DNA from: Branchiostoma belcheri
Taxonomy: Eukaryota; Chordata; Leptocardii; Amphioxiformes; Branchiostomatidae
Assembly (NCBI RefSeq): GCF_001625305.1
Contig: NW_017803824.1
Location: 2,134,960 to 2,198,959 of the forward strand
Length of the DNA stretch: 64,000 nucleotides
Reading direction: 5' to 3'
Position numbers and translations under genes: made by a program. Below are positions 1 through 10,577 of this stretch, piece after piece; within the stretch, counting starts at the first letter, position 1, and every line of letters starts with the position of its first letter. The notes under the pieces are model-generated. The model was not told the origin of the DNA and searched no databases. It worked only from the letters and a program-made list of their open reading frames with translations.

Positions 1-12
1 TATACACTCCCG

Positions 13-335
13 GAAAGTTGATAGGGCATTCGAATGATCTCTCGCCGGTGCGAAGACCGCGCGATCGGCTGTGTTATCTGGAGTCACCAAAGGGACCGGG
101 GCGAACCCCGGGTTGGTCTTGGTCTGATAAATGCACGCCAGACCGTGAGGTCGGCGCTTCTTCCGCATGTATTAGCTCTAGAATTACCACAGTTATCCAT
201 GTAGGATGTGACGATCAAAGGAACCATAACTGATTTAATGAGCCATTCGCAGTTTCACTGAGACAGTTTAAACTTGCACGTGCGTGGCTTAAACTTTGAG
301 ACAAGCCTATGACTACTGGCAGGATCAACCAGGTA
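13..335 (-). pseudogene. 18S rRNA 5' fragment, decayed
   Basis: Read on the minus strand, the segment starts at 335 with the universal 18S 5' end (TACCTGGTTGATCCTGCCAG) and runs for about 320 nt. It includes the strongly conserved stretch around CTCATTAAATCAGTTATGGT and the CCCTATCAACTTTC block, where homology stops at 13. Several near-invariant positions are altered: the usual CATATGCTTG reads CATAGGCTTG, the helix region after it carries several substitutions, and about four bases are missing just before CCCTATC. This looks like a relic rather than the end of a working rDNA unit. The bases beyond position 13 do not continue as 18S but match the end of the adjoining repeat in reverse. An unusual rDNA variant is the alternative. 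Confidence 0.8.
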
Positions 336-644
336 GCGAGGACGCCAGGGGCGCGCGACCGGTCTCGCCGCCGCCGCCGGGAGCGGAGGGTCCCGGGCCC
401 CGCGCAAGCGGGGCGGGGCGGGTCCGCTCGACCGAACTTCGGTGGAGATTTCCGTGTTGTTTTCTGATTTTCATCATCCAATAAGATAAACTTGAAGACC
501 GAGGTTTAAACTTGGTGCCCCTGAATCCTCAAACACTCACAAAAACCCAAGTTTTGGGCCTACCAAGGAGGCTAGTATTTCGGAGTGTATATAAAATCTA
601 TTTGTCTTTTATATACACACCGGGAGTGTATATAGCCACGGCGT
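336..644 (-). repeat. rDNA-spacer-like GC-rich repeat module, copy A
   Basis: Immediately upstream of the 18S 5' end (minus-strand sense) lies a GC-rich tract at about 336-430, as expected of an external transcribed spacer. It passes into AT-richer sequence that ends in GGAGTGTATATAGCCACGGC at about 644. Positions 401-644 recur almost base for base at 1285-1527. Near its end the module has an imperfect hairpin (about 575-619) built on TGTATATAAAA and its complement. Whether it is true spacer or part of a mobile repeat cannot be decided here. Confidence 0.7.
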
Positions 645-1264
645 TAACAAAAATGTGATCATCACATAATAAAGTTATTGAGGCCTTTTTAATTTTTTTA
701 TAGAATAATACTGTAAATAATATTGAATAATGTCCTTATTAAATATCACCCAAATGATCTACTGGACTCTTACTAATGTTGATAAATATTACTGATTACA
801 AATGGTAAGCAACACAATTCATGTTATATAATTTACGTTTGTTACCCTCCCCCAAAGGCTGAGATTAATTATTGAGAGGGCGAATTGGGTAAGACAGAGA
901 TGGTTACACACCAAGACCCGGCACTATTTTGTCACAGTCAACACACCTGTCTACTGAAGGAGTCGTTTCCGACAACCAGTGATGTCAAGACGAAGAAGGC
1001 GAAGGAAAACCTTGACCAACAGGTGTACACTCTCCTTGCCTGCCTGGATGCCGCCATTTTGCTTTCACGTGACGTGCAAGGTTACCACAGGTCACCGACC
1101 CAGGAGGTGGGAGCAAGACTGTAGGTCAGCCCTCTTTGATTTCCAAGCAGATGTAAAACAGAATTTTGCATGAAATTTGCCCAGGAAATTGTCTTTGGCA
1201 CCATGGCGTTTGACACCAGAACTTAGCCTGTACTCTGGAAGAGGCAAACTGTACTCCTTCATAT
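645..1264. other. Intergenic sequence between repeat copies
   Basis: This stretch separates the two copies of the spacer-like module. The first 200 bases are AT-rich. The remainder (about 850-1260) has more even composition and short open frames on both strands, but no splice-bounded exon or known domain. I see no supportable gene. Confidence 0.5.
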
Positions 1265-1284
1265 NNNNNNNNNNNNNNNNNNNN
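1265..1284. other. Assembly gap (20 N)
   Basis: A run of N directly abuts the second copy of the spacer-like module. Gap length and any sequence lost here are unknown, so the left end of copy B cannot be defined. Confidence 0.99.
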
Positions 1285-1527
1285 CGCGCAAGCGGGGCGG
1301 GGCGGTCCGCTCGACCGAACTTCGGTGGAGATTTCCGTGTCGTTTTCTGGTTTTCATCATCCAATAAGATAAACTTGAAGACCGAGGTTTAAACTTGGTG
1401 CCCCTGAATCCTCAAACACTCACAAAAACCCAAGTTTTGGGCCTACCAAGGAGGCTAGTATTTCGGAGTGTATATAAAATCTATTTGTCTTTTATATACA
1501 CACCGGGAGTGTATATAGCCACGGCGT
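1285..1527 (-). repeat. rDNA-spacer-like repeat module, copy B (left-truncated by gap)
   Basis: This is nearly identical to 401-644, with only a handful of substitutions and one-base differences. It ends at the same base (after GCCACGGCGT), after which the flanking sequences differ. The shared right boundary shows that the module has a defined end. The left end is lost in the gap, so an 18S fragment may or may not have accompanied this copy. Confidence 0.85.
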
Positions 1528-2587
1528 AATAATTTTATACCATGCATAATACATTGATGTGGGCTATTTTTGCTAGACTTAGTAAGTGTATACACGATCC
1601 CTGTACTTAATACGTGTCATAATTATGTGATATCGACGCTGTGTGATATCGTTTCTCGCAAGTTAAACGTTATGTTCTTTGTCATTTTTAACAAATTTGG
1701 GTCAACTTTATCAGTTCCAGATGCACAATAGTTTTGACGTCTAACGCCTTATGATGACCATACATACAATATACAACGTGATCTCTAAAATAACCAGCAC
1801 CAGCACGACATTAAAACTACCAGAGCTGCAGCAGAATGATTACGTATAGCTGTTTTTGTCCTTCCACTTGGACGAGTTTCCAACTGAAAAACTTTCTGTC
1901 GACCCTCCCCACCCTTCTGCAGTCTAGAAGACGGGGCTTCCGATCACAGCTTTTTCGTCTGCAGAAAAATGTGAAATTCTACCCTAAGAAAGATCAAGAA
2001 AAGAACGGCTCAACTTACTGAGTAGCGCCCTGTCAGGCGAGCAGCATTGCCTGGGAAGTTTGTGCACACTTTCTTTTCCGAGCCACACTCCGCAAAGGCC
2101 ACGTCAAACTGGAAACGTCTTGTTTTGGTCCCGGAAGTGAAGCTATTGCGTCATTTGTTTGTCGCCGATTCGCGTATTTAGATAAATGAAAATCCGCGTA
2201 GCACTACCATGGGTTTATTGTGTTAAAAAAAAATCTAATTTTGTAGAAGTAAAATTCACTGTTACAGTTTTAGCTTCTGGGGATTGAAAAATTAAGTAAA
2301 CGTGGACGCGTAAGCAAGGTTTGGTTCCCACATCTTATCATTAGAAGATTCTACTTATAATAGGGGTTAATGTGCTTATATATCTAGCAAGACCAATAGG
2401 TAGGGGTAATGTGACACTGCAAAGCGTATAAAACATCTTTCTAAATATTCTTAATACAAATATGATTCTACATATGTTGACGTAGCATTACTAATGTCGC
2501 AATCTTTCAAGCTCTATGACGGCAGTTCAATTGATCCCCCCAGAAGTAAATGGTACATCCCGTTGTGCATCACTCGCAGTATCCAAA
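1528..2587. other. Intergenic region and probable ZMAT2 promoter
   Basis: No coding exon is recognised. The distal part is AT-rich. About 2020-2200 is richer in CpG and may hold regulatory sequence. The ZMAT2 initiation context at its right edge is AAAATGGCG. No convincing TATA box or tRNA-like structure was seen. Confidence 0.4.
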
Positions 2588-5156
2588 ATGGCGTCGACAA
2601 GTAAGGTGAGTAGTAGTGCTTGTCTTTGTCCTTTTCTTTCGTTTTCTGAACGTCAAGCGAGCAGTAAGTATCATTTGTGACGATCCGATTCAGGTAGAAG
2701 GTGTATAGAACACACCTAGAGTAGATAATCTTCGTATGCCGTCAGAAATATGCCGAAATGTGGTCTTATGTCATGAGGAATCAACAGACCAGCATGTGAA
2801 ACACTAACAGTTATATCTCCAAGCAGATCCTAGGGTGGCAAAAGACAGTATCAATTGGCCAGGCAGTATCTATTAGCCAGAGAGGGTCACCCAAGGTGTA
2901 TCTGGCCCTCTCTGGCCAAATTGGAAACTGCCTGGCCAATTTGATACTGTCTTTTGCCACCCTAGGATCTGCTTGGAGATTGGTGAAACACTTGAAGATA
3001 GTAAACATGAATGCAGACTGTTGTATCTGTGTCAGTTGAGAGGACCTGTCTACCTGTACATATTTTGTACTTATCATTCATCATATCAAATTTTGGAGAT
3101 ATGCTTCCCGTAGTCGTCAATGAACATAGCAAGACACACAAAGAAATGTACAGAATTGCAGAATGCCATATTTATCATATCAAATGGAGCTTTAAAGGGG
3201 AACCTCATCAGGGAAGTTGAAGGTATCAACTTCAACCTGGATTTGACACATTGTTCAGACATAGATCACAAAGTAAGGAAGAGTGAAACAGAATGACTCT
3301 TGTGTTGTTTGATTGCAGGAAGCCCCTGAGGACCACCGCAGGAAGTGGGATGTGGAGGAGTATGAGGAGATGGCCAGGAAGAGGCTGGAGGAGGAGAGGA
3401 AAAAGGCTGAAGGTCAGTACTGGGGTTGAGGAGGGAGAGGCTAGTGTTAGATCCTATCCTATCCTATCCTATCCTAAGAATACTGAGCAAGGCCCTCTAT
3501 CGCCCAGGGTGCAGGTCCAGTGCGGCCGGTGGGTGCTGTGAAAACAAGCAAACAAAAAAAAGGAAAGTGTGTGATAACCAAACAAAATCAGATGATAAAG
3601 GAAACACCCATCTTAATGGCATTTGTTAGCAACAATTATGGGTCAATTGAACAGAGGCTGCAGTTGATAAAGGTACACCAACTGTACAGTACATGTATAG
3701 CCGCAGGCTTGGACCAACCTGCACAGACACAGACCTCTGGGTGGCCAATGGAGCAGCACGGAACTGGTTGGAGGCTTAGTGACAAGCTATGATGATGATA
3801 CCAACTGTATGTTTGTGCAGAGGATGCAAAAGAAACCAGTCATCATCATCATCGTCATATAAAAAATAACTGCATATGGTGAAATACACACATGTATAAA
3901 CTATCTATGAATCATCATCATCATGATGTTGGGCATAAATACTGAATTGAGTATAACATGTGTATTTGCAGATAGCCAACATGCCCAGCCTCCAGTCAAG
4001 CGAGACTTCCTGAGAAGGAGAGATTACAAGGTGGACCTGGAGTCTCAACTCGGGAAGACAAAGGTCATATCTAAGTCAGCTCCACTGTCTGACCAAGGAG
4101 GGTGAGTACAGTCAATGGCAGTGTGGGGTTTAAAATGATCTTTATTAATATTACAATGTACATGTATACTAGTATACAAGATGAAAGATGGGTAAAGCCT
4201 ATGTCTGACCTTTGTCTCTTACAGCAGCACTGGAAGGAGGGTGCAAGGGTTACTACTGGTACCGGTATTCTTTAGCTACATGTCCTGGGGTTGCCATTAC
4301 AAATCGAATGTCACCCAGGCTAGCAACAGCCTACACTTTGTACAGTTGATTGCAATTAGTCTTGATTTTCAATAGAAGAATAGTAAAAGATCATGACATG
4401 GTCTTCTCTGTTACTTGTCCAGGTACTATTGCAATGTGTGTGACTGTGTAGTAAAGGACTCCATCAACTTTCTGGACCACATCAATGGCAAGAAACGTAA
4501 GTCAGTCTGACAGTCCCTGTTTTACTTCTGATCATCTTTTTTCTGGTCCTGTTGTCCTGTATGTTCCTGGAATTGTAGTGATCTGACTTCACTTATTACT
4601 ACTGTATCAACACATCATATGTTTATAAAATCTAGAATCGTTGTGACTTTGTTGCATGAACAGCCTCACTTTCCTATTTTCTCAGATCAACGTAACCTTG
4701 GCATGTCAATGCGAATTGAGCGCTCCACCCTGGACCAAGTCAAGAAGCGATTCGAACTCAACAAAAAGAAGAGGGAAGAGAAGAAGAAAGAATATGACTT
4801 TGAACAGAGGATGGCCGAGCTCAAGGAAGAGGTTTGTCCTGTTAATACATGTATGTTGAAATTAGTGTGGGCATACTGTGTAAGATTTGACAATGTTATA
4901 GATAGTAGCCTTTCCCTGTACAACTTAACTGAAAAGACTTTGTGTCAGTATATTACACCAGTAGTATTGTGTTTAGTTTAGAATGGATAATAGATTCTTT
5001 TGATTTTTGTTGCAGGAAGCAAAGATGAAAGAATACAGGAAGGAGAAGAAGAAGGAAAAGAAGAGAAAGGCAGATGATGCAGGTCTTAACGAAGACATAG
5101 ACCCAGAGATGGCTGCTATGATGGGCTTCAGTGGATTTGGGGGATCAAAAAAGTAA
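2588..5156 (+). CDS. ZMAT2: ZMAT2 (matrin-type zinc finger protein 2, Snu23 homologue)
   Basis: This is a spliceosomal B-complex/tri-snRNP protein of the nucleus. Six coding exons fit with consistent phases and GT-AG junctions: 2588-2605, 3319-3412, 3972-4101, 4423-4496, 4686-4831 and 5016-5156, giving 200 residues (human about 199). The single U1-type/matrin zinc finger lies near residues 82-106 with C84, C87, H100 and H106; the last histidine is just across an exon junction. A basic/acidic helical region rich in K and E follows (exons 5-6), ending in the family-typical [16 protein letters not shown]. The first exon encodes only MASTSK; its ATG is the first in good context after a CpG-richer stretch. 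The neighbour downstream is convergent. Identity is very secure; exon 1 rests on phase and on the family's N-terminus. Confidence 0.95.
2815..2980. mobile_element. Foldback (MITE-like) element in ZMAT2 intron 1, copy 1
   Basis: A 166-bp near-perfect hairpin. The outer about 54 bases, beginning ATCTCCAAGCAGATCCTAGG, are repeated in inverted orientation at the right end with a single-base indel. The centre also carries shorter inverted words (CCAGAGAGGG and its complement). A second family member lies at 25158-25302 with the same termini. It has no coding capacity. The target-site duplication was not resolved. Confidence 0.8.
3452..3476. repeat. (ATCCT)n pentanucleotide microsatellite
   Basis: About five tandem copies of a five-base unit in ZMAT2 intron 2, shortly after the exon 2 donor. 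Confidence 0.85.
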
Positions 5157-6544
5157 CTCAACAGTAATGTCTTTGTTTACATACATGTAGAGATTGTGTT
5201 GGTATTTACAAACCAGAAACTTGTGTCAAGTGGCTAGTTTTTTCTCTTCATTTTTTGTCAATAGTACAAGTACTCAAGTTGTGATGGTTTTCAATTTTGT
5301 GATGGTGCTGTTTTATTCAGTTTTTAGTACAGTATCTTTTTTGTTTATCATCATTGATTTTCAATGGTCAACAACTGACCATGCAGCTATGTTTCAATAG
5401 CACCTGGTGAATCAGAAGTCATTCCTCTACAAAGTTAAGGGTGCTTCTTTTCATGTAAAACTGGTGGTGCATGTTTGTCCATTCACAGTGACAGTTTTCA
5501 AGAATACTTCTCTGGTAAAAGGAACACATTCAGCATCTACATGTAGTTTGTAGAAAATCTGACTTAGATGAAAGACCTATACAAAGTTTTGGATAGTCCT
5601 TGTATTGGGAGCAAGTGTGAAGTTGTGAATTGTGAGCTAGGTTTTGGGATCAAAACAGTATGCAGCATGGTGTTCAAACATGGAAGGAGTCACAAACTAC
5701 ATACCAGTAACTCAATTTGTTTTCTGTTGTAAATCATCCGTATTGGTAGCAAGAATATCAACCAGGCTGACTGTACCAAGAAGTGTGTATCAGAGTCAAA
5801 GTGCACCTTTTGGATTGGCAATTTCAAGAAGCCTGGTGAAACAACTTAGTTAGTCCTTACAATATACTCTGTAGTACCTATATGGTGGATTGTCACCCAT
5901 GGTTGTTGGAGCTGCAATTAATGAGCATATTCATGTATGTACTAAAGTGAGTAGAGAATGTAGAAAAAAGAAGTTCAGGGGATACCTTGTTAATCAGGGA
6001 CCATGTGAGATAGGCATTTAAGGTTTTACTAGCATTGGAATCAGCAGTCTCATATGCACTTAAGTGTTATTTGAATTGCATTTTGTAGAAAAATTATCCT
6101 ATTCCCAGACCATCATAACATTTGTTATATTCACATACCTCAGCACCATACAGTGTCAAAATTGTTGTGTGAATTGGGCAAACTTTGGACTATCGTTTTG
6201 AGCACAGTTGTATGTGTAGAAAATTAAATGTATATTGATCCATACCTGCTTTTGTGCATTTTTTTGTTTGCAAAAAGGAGCCGAACATGTCAATGCTGTC
6301 AAACTTTATTTTGAATACTAGAACATGAATTGCAAAGTCAACTTTAGTGGACTATGCACCATTTCATGAGAACAATGTTGCTTATCAGGAACATTTCATC
6401 AGCAGATACACAAAATAAACTAAAGAGGTCCTTAGACTGTGTCTACTACTAGTATCTGACTGCTCTGAAGGTCTATTTTCATGAAGTGTCATAACAAAGA
6501 ACACCCATGTTTTTGCGTGTTTTCAGTTGTCAAGAAAAATAAGA
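5157..6544. other. ZMAT2 3' UTR and convergent 3' ends
   Basis: No coding exon is seen. Candidate plus-strand polyadenylation signals are ATTAAA at 6223-6228 and AATAAA at 6414-6419. A minus-strand AATAAA lies at 6305-6310 and would serve the convergent HMG-box gene. If the distal plus signal is used, the two mRNAs overlap tail to tail by roughly 100-150 bases. Confidence 0.55.
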
Positions 6545-9500
6545 CTACAAGAAAATTCCATCATCTTCAAAGTCTATGAAACTGGCAGCTGCTGCATGGC
6601 GGTCAGGAACAGACCTGCAAGAGAGGGTTGGCTGTTGGTACAATCTTTCTGGCAGAGTAGAATTAGGTTGTATATGAGTCAGAAGTTTTAACAATAGCAA
6701 GATTATGATTCCTCAAGAGTACACATGTACTGATAGGTCCTGCAGGTGGAGAATGAAAATGATTCATAAGCCTGTCCAAACACAATTCTCACCTGTTGAA
6801 TCCAGGTAGCCAGGCTGCTGTGTGGGGCTTAGGATCTGAGAACATCTCACACAGAAACCCTCCTGATGAACTAGGAACAGTCTGTAAAACAATGGTACCA
6901 GACAGTGATCAGTAGTGGTATTACAGACCTAAAACGTTAAGCAAAACTACTTGTAAAATATTACAAATTCATAACAACTTCTACCTTTTGGAGCTGTAAA
7001 AAACAACCATTTTTCTGCTTTGCATGAGTTCATCGATAAATTGTCTTCAGGGTTATACATACCTCACAGTTGCTACAATTCTCTGGTTTCAAATCACCAT
7101 CTTGCTCTGTTTCTTCAGTGTGTGTGTCCCAGGGGTCATCCTCCTTCTTTTCATGTTGCCTGTTTGGATCATCAGTCTTCTTTGACTGTGGTGCCCTTAT
7201 TTCTTGGCTGTTCTGAACACCCATTGAATTCTCATCTATCTGTTCAGCAAAATCAACTGGTGGCACAGAGGTGATGGGAGAAACACTTGCACTAGTAATT
7301 CTATTCTGCTGAATGTAAATGTCTCCTGCACCATTATTTGCTCTTGTCTCAGAGTTGTCAATGCCCTCTTTAGTTTGATCATTTGTAATCTCACTTTCTT
7401 CAGCAGGCACATCTTCCCATTGGTGATCCTCCTGTAGCTCAGGCACAGAGCTGGTTGTAGAGAAATCACTCCCAACGGATGACGTTGATAGATGCCTCTT
7501 CCTTTTCTTACCCCTTGGAGGAGGAACTCTTGGCCCTGAATCACAGGAGAGGATGGAGTCTTTGCTGCTGCTTCTTTGCCAGTTTCTTCTGCTTGGAGTC
7601 TTTTGCTGTTTGTCCTTCATTCCACTTAACCTTCTGTAGTCTAAGATCTTGCTCCGTGTGTTTCTTTTCCCCGCTTCTGCCTGAGCCCTGGTGGTTATGT
7701 TGTAGTCTCTTGTCAGCAGCCTTGCCATGGTGTTTTTGGCAGGTCTCTGCGTTCCCCTTCTCTTGGCCTGCTGCTCACTTTCAGGTGGGATATCCATGGG
7801 GGCTGATTTCAGATACAATGGATCCGGAAGGTTGCATCCAGTGGGCTGTTCCATGCTGCATTTACCTCCCTGTGTAATTTGGTGCAATACATTTGATGTT
7901 GCTGGCTGTTGTTGCCAATGGCTGGGAGTAGACTGGTTGACTTGATGTGCATGGAGCATTCCTGACAATGCTTCATCTATGATACATCGTTTATCTTCTT
8001 CAACATTGACTTCTGATTCTTTTCCACCCATGACAGATGAAGAGGTTGATGCAGCAATTCCTGTATCCTTCATTGTTCTCAATTCTTCAGTTACAGTGTT
8101 GTAACATTCTCTTTGTTTGGTAGTTGGGGCTGAGTCCTGTGTTGCACTTTGCTCGGGCCTGCTGGTATTTACATCACCAGTGGAGTAGGGAGAGTGGACC
8201 ATGGCATATGTGTGATCCATGTCTCTGTATTTCTTCTGTTGCCTATCAGAATGGCCTGTCAACAGCATCTCCACACTTGTCTCCACCTCCCATGCACCTT
8301 CACTTTCCGAAAAAGAAGATGACCTTTTCCTTCTGTATGTCCTCCTGGACTTCAGTGGTGTTCCACTCCTGAACATCCTATCCCACAGTTCAGACCCACT
8401 ATCCCTGGTCTCATCTGATGTTATTGGGATACCGTGATGATCCATGACTTGGTCACTTTTGCTTCTGTTGTCACCTGAATCATATTCATAACCTTTCATA
8501 TTCTCTTTTCCAGCCTGCTGCCCATGTTTGACCCCTTCATCATAAGTAGCTGTGTGAGGATCTGCATTCTGAGCAACTTCATTGATAATCTCTGACAGAA
8601 TACTGCTTATTCTATCATAACTAGATGTACCTTTGCCCTGCCCCTTTTCAGCTGTCCCAATGTTTTCATTGTCACCTGCAAGTTCAGTTTCCAAACTGTC
8701 TATAGCTGACTCTATCAAAATCTTAGTTTCTCCCTCCTCTTTTTCGTCCTCAGAATTGCTTGTGTTGAATGTACTATTCAGTCCATTACCACTGAGGTAT
8801 TGCGTGATTGCTCTCCTTGTTTCCTCAGTGAGAGTATATTGTGTATCTTCATTTGTCTCCATGATGTATTCATCTTTTTGATCTCCTGCTTCCACTACAT
8901 CTTTGAAATATCCATCTTTCTTGACAAACTCTGTGGGATCCTCAGACAAACTTTTATCTTGTCTGTTTTGTTCAGACTCAATATCATTGCCAATGTGACT
9001 ATGCTTATTTTCTGTTAGCTGTTCTGTGAAAGTTTCTTCATCAAACCAATCCTCAGAGCACAAGATGTCTTCTGATTCTGAGTTGCTGGACCTAGTGATC
9101 TCTCCCTTCCCAATGCCCTTTGACGTTGTTGCCACCATCTGCATCCTGGCCATGTGGAGAGTCAGCAGACCTTTGGATCTGGTGGAGGACTGGCTTCTGT
9201 TTCCAGCTGTTTTTGGAAGGTACCTTTCATCAGACTGTACATGTCTGTATGGCTTCTTTTCCCATGCTGTAGTCCTGAAGTGAAACAGCACCAGAACTTT
9301 CAAGTATTAATTGAACTTTCAAGTATCTTTGTCTCTCAAGTGAAACCAGTGAAAGTTAGCTGTCTTTCATTTTTATACAAAATCATGTTACAGTTAATGC
9401 CATAATTGCACATTTCAGGGGGAAATTAATCCTTCCACTCACTCTCTTGGCCAATTATTTCCCTTTTTTGCCAAAATTCTACGATCCCTAGTCCGTACCC

Positions 9501-10121
9501 TGCGAGAAAGGTCTAATGGAGGCTATCTACCAGCAGTATATATAATAGTAGTGTTGACAATGACTGGAGTTACCTGACCAATGGTGTGTTTGTAACGCTA
9601 TGCTGCACTTCCTCTTCATGCTGCTGCTCTTCCTCATCACCTGACGTCCAGGTGACGTCAGCATCTGGAGCTGTTGTACTGGCGATTTCACGGTCACTGC
9701 CATCGGATGGTCTTTCCAACTCGACAGTTCTGAAACTGAACGAAATACATGTATAAGCATTTTTTTAAAGATTCACTGACACGATAAACTACAGAGAGCT
9801 TGAATCTACAATCACTGTGAATTGTGAAATGAAAGAACTAAGGTAAAACTATATGTTAGGATACAACCTCGGAGTGAATGACTCGTCGTCTTGCCATGCT
9901 TGCGCGGACTGGCTGAAGTTGTCAGCAACAGACGGGGACTGAACAATACAAAATTCCTCCCTTTCAGCTGGGCCAAGACTCCTCCACAGCGCTTCCACTT
10001 TCCTCTGGATCTGTTTCGCACCAAGAAACGGGTACTTCCGTGCTATCTCTGGGCGCTTTTTGTTGTAGAAAACCTTAAAGTTCCTTCGCCCGTTGTTCCT
10101 TTGGAATCCTGAGCTGGACAT
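6545..10121 (-). CDS. Unrecognised 926-residue protein with N-terminal HMG-box-like domain
   Basis: Five exons join with matching phases: 10121-9868, 9729-9574, 9274-7063 (one long 2.2-kb exon), 6881-6793 and 6614-6545. Residues about 12-60 resemble an HMG box: an FKVFYNKKRPEIARKYP segment, a middle helix, then KVEALWRSLGPAEREEF with the characteristic tryptophan. DNA binding is therefore plausible, but this is inferred from a by-eye match. The long exon encodes a Ser/Glu/Asp-rich, probably disordered middle with basic patches (RRTYRRKRSSS, GKKRKRHLS) that could be nuclear localisation signals. The C-terminus ends FIDFEDDGIFL. The start is the ATG at 10121; an upstream in-frame near-cognate codon exists but has no family support. 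The gene is divergent from PPME1 and convergent with ZMAT2. I do not recognise an orthologue and assign no function. Confidence 0.8.
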
Positions 10122-10577
10122 TGTTGAAACCGACTTCAAAGTGAAACCTGTCCCTATCAAATTTGTGAACCGTGTGACACGAAGTTAGTCCCTTCTAAGT
10201 TCTATCATCACTAAACAGTCTTCCTTTTCAAACAGAAAACAGTCAAAACATGTTGACGTGCCCTCTATGAACTCTAGACATTCCTTCACTCAACATCGGG
10301 CGATTTCAAATATGACGCCACTTTCATCATTCTTTTTACAAAGGATTGTGGGAATGGATCTTAACATTTTCTAAGTGATAGCGCACGGAAAATTTTGTAC
10401 CCACAGCGTTTGAGTGAATAAGTAGCATTTTAAGCTGAAATAAGATACAAAAATATTAATTTGTTTTGAACATATTTATTAGTGGTTACTAAATATAGAT
10501 TTATTGGCGAACCGCTGCACTTTATTTTCTTCGTCATCCTGTACACCCCTTAGCGTAAATGGTATGGTCAAAACAAA
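10122..10577. promoter_or_regulatory. Probable bidirectional promoter (HMG-box gene / PPME1)
   Basis: 456 bases separate the two divergent start codons, so both 5' UTRs and promoters must lie here unless upstream non-coding exons exist. No clear TATA box is placed for either gene. The assignment rests on geometry, not on recognised factor sites. Confidence 0.5.

Noticed and set aside
1..335. Edge of an active rDNA array
   Set aside because: Near-invariant 18S positions are changed, a small deletion is present, and homology stops abruptly at position 13.
18..484. Open frames on both strands across the rRNA/spacer region
   Set aside because: They overlap the 18S relic and the GC-rich spacer; the same frame reappears in the second repeat copy only because the DNA is duplicated.
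7020..9405. Several plus-strand frames opposite the HMG-box gene
   Set aside because: Antisense shadows of one 2.2-kb exon; they lack their own splice context and vary with the real gene's composition.
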